A stretch of DNA of 64,000 nucleotides from the NCBI GenBank assembly GCA_025655555.1, contig JAHXIQ010000002.1, forward strand, positions 124,001 through 188,000, written 5' to 3'. The position numbers and the translations under genes are program-made. Every line of letters begins with the position of its first letter. The first letter of the stretch is position 1. Shown in pieces: positions 61,395 through 64,000 of the stretch. The DNA comes from Candidatus Thiodiazotropha sp. (ex Myrtea sp. 'scaly one' KF741663) (GTDB taxonomy: Bacteria > Pseudomonadota > Gammaproteobacteria > Chromatiales > Chromatiaceae). Under the pieces are notes generated by a model that was not told the origin of the DNA, made no database searches, and saw only the letters and a list, made by a program, of their open reading frames with translations.

Positions 61395-61780
61395 AATAGA
61401 AATCCCTTGAAGCCCTTAGGCTTGCAAATAAAATATTAGGTCTTGGAATTTCGCAGGATCGATGTGACACCACCGTTCATCCTCTCCCGGTAGGAATAGG
61501 AAAAACATGGTGCAGTCCTGCTGATGTAGATTAGATATTCATGACGGGCGAATTGTAGTAGCTAAACGCACCCGTATCAACATTCAAATAGATGGCATGG
61601 CCGCTCCCTGGCTACTTTGAAGTAATAGGGGACAGGATCAACCTCCTTCTTGTAGCACAGCCGTATGCTTTATTCTCATCTGTTTTTTTATCTATACTCA
61701 TTGAACCAGACAAATCTGGCTCCCTGAGCATATTTAGATTACAAAAAACTTAGGGGAATATCACTCAGGAGGATTCATGC
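61395..61780. other. Intergenic region before the DUF4892/OmpA gene
   Basis: No gene is seen. A partial REP (TAATAGGGGACAG) lies at 61624-61636. The next gene has a strong AGGAGG ribosome-binding site at 61768-61773. Confidence 0.55.
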
Positions 61781-62701
61781 ATGAAAACAATAAAGCTCAT
61801 ACTCACTTTACTCTCTCTGTTCCTGTTTTTCTCCCAATCCACTTTCGCAGCCAAGAAGATAAAAACCGATCATCCATTGGTAACGCCCTACACAGGGTCG
61901 AAAATCTATAGCAAAAAAGTCACCCAATTCGACGAGTATTCTGTATTCAAAGGCTGGGATAAGACAAACAAGCAATACAACACCCAGGAGCTGGAAGGAA
62001 AAATCACCAAAATACTCTATAAAAATCCGCCTGAGCGATCGATTCTCGAGCTCTACAGAAACTACCAAAGCGCACTTGAAAAGGACGGCGTCACCCTCCT
62101 CTATGAATGCAATCAGAAAAAGAAGACGTGTGTGGACGGTTATGTCGGCGCTCACCTGAGACAGCAATTCGGCATTCACGCCATCGGCAATAAGGATGGG
62201 CGTTATATGTTTGCCAGACTTCAACAAGAAGGACAGGTTGCTTATATCGTCCTGGCCGTGGGCAATCAAAGCACCGACGTGCATGTGATTGAAATGAAGC
62301 AGATGGAGACTGGCCAGGTCGCGCTCAATGTCTCCGCACTCACCGAGGATCTCGACAGACAAGGCTATGTCGTGGTTGAGGGTATCTATTTCGATACCAA
62401 TAAGACAGATCTCAAAGCGGAGTCCAAACCCGCAATCGATCAAGTGGTCAAACTGCTCAACAAACGACCAGGCCTAAAGCTCTATGTGGTAGGACATACG
62501 GATATGCAAGGCAGCCTGGGCCACAATATCAGCCTTTCAGAAGGACGTGCCAAATCAGTCGTTGAGACTTTGGTTAAGCAGCATGCCGTTTCTGCGGAAC
62601 GACTGGAAGGCAAAGGCGTGGGACCACTGGCACCCGTTGCCAGCAATAGCCAGGATAGCGGTCGCTCAAAGAACCGGCGGGTGGTATTGGTACAACGTTA
62701 G
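61781..62701 (+). CDS. DUF4892 plus OmpA-family outer-envelope protein
   Basis: A 306-residue protein with a signal peptide (LILTLLSLFLFFSQSTFA). Residues 27 to about 190 fit DUF4892 (HPLVTPYTGSKIYSKKVTQ, RSILELYRNYQSALEKDG). The C-terminal OmpA domain binds peptidoglycan: IYFDTNKTDLKAES, GHTDMQGS and NISLSEGRAKSV are the conserved motifs. It probably ties the outer envelope to peptidoglycan; there is no barrel. Strong AGGAGG upstream. A terminator-like palindrome lies downstream. Confidence 0.9.
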   Translation: MKTIKLILTLLSLFLFFSQSTFAAKKIKTDHPLVTPYTGSKIYSKKVTQFDEYSVFKGWDKTNKQYNTQELEGKITKILYKNPPERSILELYRNYQSALEKDGVTLLYECNQKKKTCVDGYVGAHLRQQFGIHAIGNKDGRYMFARLQQEGQVAYIVLAVGNQSTDVHVIEMKQMETGQVALNVSALTEDLDRQGYVVVEGIYFDTNKTDLKAESKPAIDQVVKLLNKRPGLKLYVVGHTDMQGSLGHNISLSEGRAKSVVETLVKQHAVSAERLEGKGVGPLAPVASNSQDSGRSKNRRVVLVQR

Positions 62702-62800
62702 ATTCACAAACCTAACAACGAATAAACCTACACACTTTAGAACTGACAATTACAATTCAATCAAGTCTGCATTGATAAAGCGAGCTTGTTCACGATCAAC

Positions 62801-62826
62801 CCGGCCCATCAATACTGATGGGCCGG
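62801..62826 (+). terminator. Palindrome downstream of the OmpA-family gene, probable terminator
   Basis: 11-bp perfect stem CCGGCCCATCA/TGATGGGCCGG with ATAC loop, then TTCT. Strong stem, short T-tract, 100 bp after the stop. Confidence 0.75.
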
Positions 62827-62945
62827 TTCTAGGTAACAGCGTAGGGCGACTGAATAGAAGGGATCTCTTCGATTGCGGAGTCTCCGGTTCTCAGACACAA
62901 TCCGGTGCCTACCCGTTCGTATTCTTCTTCATGGAGTCATTGCGT

Positions 62946-63962
62946 ATGGATCCGTTCACTCAGATATTGCTCGGTGCGGCCGTCGGTCACGCGACGCTAG
63001 GTGCACGTGTCGGCCGCAAGGCGCTCTTCTGGGGGGCAGTATTCGGTGGGATGCCCGATCTTGACGTGCTCATACCCCATGCGGACGAGGTGGCGGCCAT
63101 CACCAACCACCGTGGCTTCAGCCACTCCCTGGTCACGCACACCATCGTTGCGCCGGTTCTGGGTGCGGGACTCGCACGCCTGCATGCGAGAGAAGGTGCG
63201 TCAATCACTCGCTGGACCCTGCTCGTGTGGCTCGCGCTTGCAACACACGCCTTGCTCGATGCGACCACCATCTACGGTACACAGCTCTTCTGGCCGAGCG
63301 CGGGGCCGCCGGTCGGGCTCGGCAGCATCTTTATTATCGACCCCCTGTATACGCTGCCACTGCTCATCGGGGTGCTTTGGGCTGCGTTCGCCAGGCGCAA
63401 GTTGATTTTCGGACGACGCGCGAACAGGGTTGGCCTGGGCCTGAGTACTGCCTATCTCGCAGGTGCCATCTTCATCCAGGCGCAGGTTCGTGACATCGCT
63501 GAGAGTGAACTGACCCGCCAGGGCGTTACGTACGATCGGCTGATAACGACGCCGACACCATTCAATCTGTTGCTCTGGCGCGTGGTCGCGATGGTGCCGC
63601 ATGGCTACCGGGAAGGTTACTATTCGCTGCTCGACCCGTTACCCGAGATCCGGTTCGTACAGTATCCAAGCAACGAAAGCCTGCTCTCGTCGGTCGATGA
63701 TGCGCCCGCAGTGACGCGGCTGCGCTGGTTCACCCGGGGCTTCTATCGCGTGCGTGAGATCGATGGTCGATTGGAGATCACCGATTTGCGCATGGGCTTC
63801 GAACCGCGCTACGCGTTCTCCTTCGTTGTCGGTCACCGACAGGATGGAGTCATAGGCCCGTTGATCCCACCCGAACGCGCCCCCGCCGAATACCCCGATG
63901 CCGAGGCTTTGCGGTGGGTGTGGCTGCGAATGCTTGGCGAGACAGATGCGAACTTAGAATAA
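62946..63962 (+). CDS. YdjM-like (DUF457) membrane-bound metal-dependent hydrolase
   Basis: A 338-residue membrane protein. MDPFTQILLGAAVGHATLG and GMPDLDVLIPHADEVA (Asp-rich) and HRGFSHSLVTHTIVAPVL match the YdjM/DUF457 family, whose conserved His and Asp residues suggest a metal site. Several hydrophobic helices follow. The start ATG at 62946 has GGAG 9 nt upstream; the frame is open to 62547 but that part overlaps the OmpA gene. The stop is 38 bp from the right edge of the window. The substrate is unknown; in E. coli ydjM belongs to the SOS regulon, but no LexA box was seen here. Confidence 0.88.
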   Translation: MDPFTQILLGAAVGHATLGARVGRKALFWGAVFGGMPDLDVLIPHADEVAAITNHRGFSHSLVTHTIVAPVLGAGLARLHAREGASITRWTLLVWLALATHALLDATTIYGTQLFWPSAGPPVGLGSIFIIDPLYTLPLLIGVLWAAFARRKLIFGRRANRVGLGLSTAYLAGAIFIQAQVRDIAESELTRQGVTYDRLITTPTPFNLLLWRVVAMVPHGYREGYYSLLDPLPEIRFVQYPSNESLLSSVDDAPAVTRLRWFTRGFYRVREIDGRLEITDLRMGFEPRYAFSFVVGHRQDGVIGPLIPPERAPAEYPDAEALRWVWLRMLGETDANLE

Positions 63963-64000
63963 ATGTGTGACATCAGAAGTAAAAAGCGGTCGATGACAAA

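Overview
The window looks like a chromosome segment from a sulfur-oxidising, CO2-fixing gammaproteobacterium. The evidence is a Rubisco-activase pair (cbbQ, cbbO), a reverse-operating APS reductase (aprBA), a Qmo/Hdr-type electron-transfer complex (qmoAB-hdrCB), and gammaproteobacterial core clusters (def-fmt-rsmB-DUF4390-ntrYX, LysM-dprA-smg-topA). Chromatiales or Sedimenticola/Thiodiazotropha-like bacteria are plausible relatives, but this is inference from gene content; no rRNA or tRNA gene was seen.

Layout. 0-3.5 kb (minus): start of mlaC, then cbbO and cbbQ, with no Rubisco gene in view. 3.8-6.3 kb: a REC-like/PAS/PAS/GGDEF/EAL protein. 6.6-11.8 kb: qmoA-qmoB-hdrC-hdrB. 12.0-14.8 kb: an accessory patch with a DksA-like gene, an IS1182-type insertion and an ankyrin gene, organised like integron gene cassettes. 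15.6-19.9 kb: mscS, a membrane-anchored receiver protein, phhB and a YkgJ-type cysteine-cluster protein. 20.1-22.6 kb (minus): aprB-aprA. 23.1-26.1 kb (plus): a tight run of thioredoxin-like/HEAT protein, an unknown protein, DUF423, an RlmK-like methyltransferase and YqaA. 26-32 kb (minus): an unknown protein, a membrane C13 peptidase, trkH and trkA. 32-38.4 kb: a PhoX-type phosphatase, a small secreted protein, a lipoprotein serine hydrolase and small hypothetical genes. 38.7-45.7 kb (minus): def-fmt-rsmB-DUF4390-ntrY-ntrX. 45.9-50.9 kb (plus): LysM protein, dprA, smg, topA. 51-57.5 kb: two alpha/beta hydrolases, then a cobalamin riboswitch and btuB-btuF-btuC-btuD. 57.7-62 kb: an AT-richer accessory patch with an AlbA_2 gene and its partner, small membrane proteins, and a REP/RAYT cluster that has truncated its neighbours. 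61.8-64 kb: a DUF4892/OmpA protein and a YdjM-like membrane hydrolase.

How the genes work together. AprBA oxidises sulfite plus AMP to APS in the oxidative direction. QmoAB with soluble-type HdrCB is the expected electron acceptor module; the usual membrane QmoC is replaced by HdrCB. CbbQ/CbbO keep Rubisco active, so the two ends of lithoautotrophy (sulfur oxidation and carbon fixation) are both represented.

Most notable observation. Two loci about 43 kb apart (14.8 kb minus strand, 57.7 kb plus strand) share a 36-bp sequence, then an 11-bp sequence, then a 6-nt spacer and a GTT core. The first locus carries one extra 25-bp repeat unit. Each leads directly into genes whose flanks carry cassette-specific inverted core sites (GTTAGGAG/CTCCTAAC, GTTAGAG/CTCTAAC, GTTAGAC/GCCTAAC). 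This is the geometry of integron attI plus attC cassettes, but no integrase is present in the window. The IS1182-type element sits exactly in one of these core sites with a 4-bp duplication.
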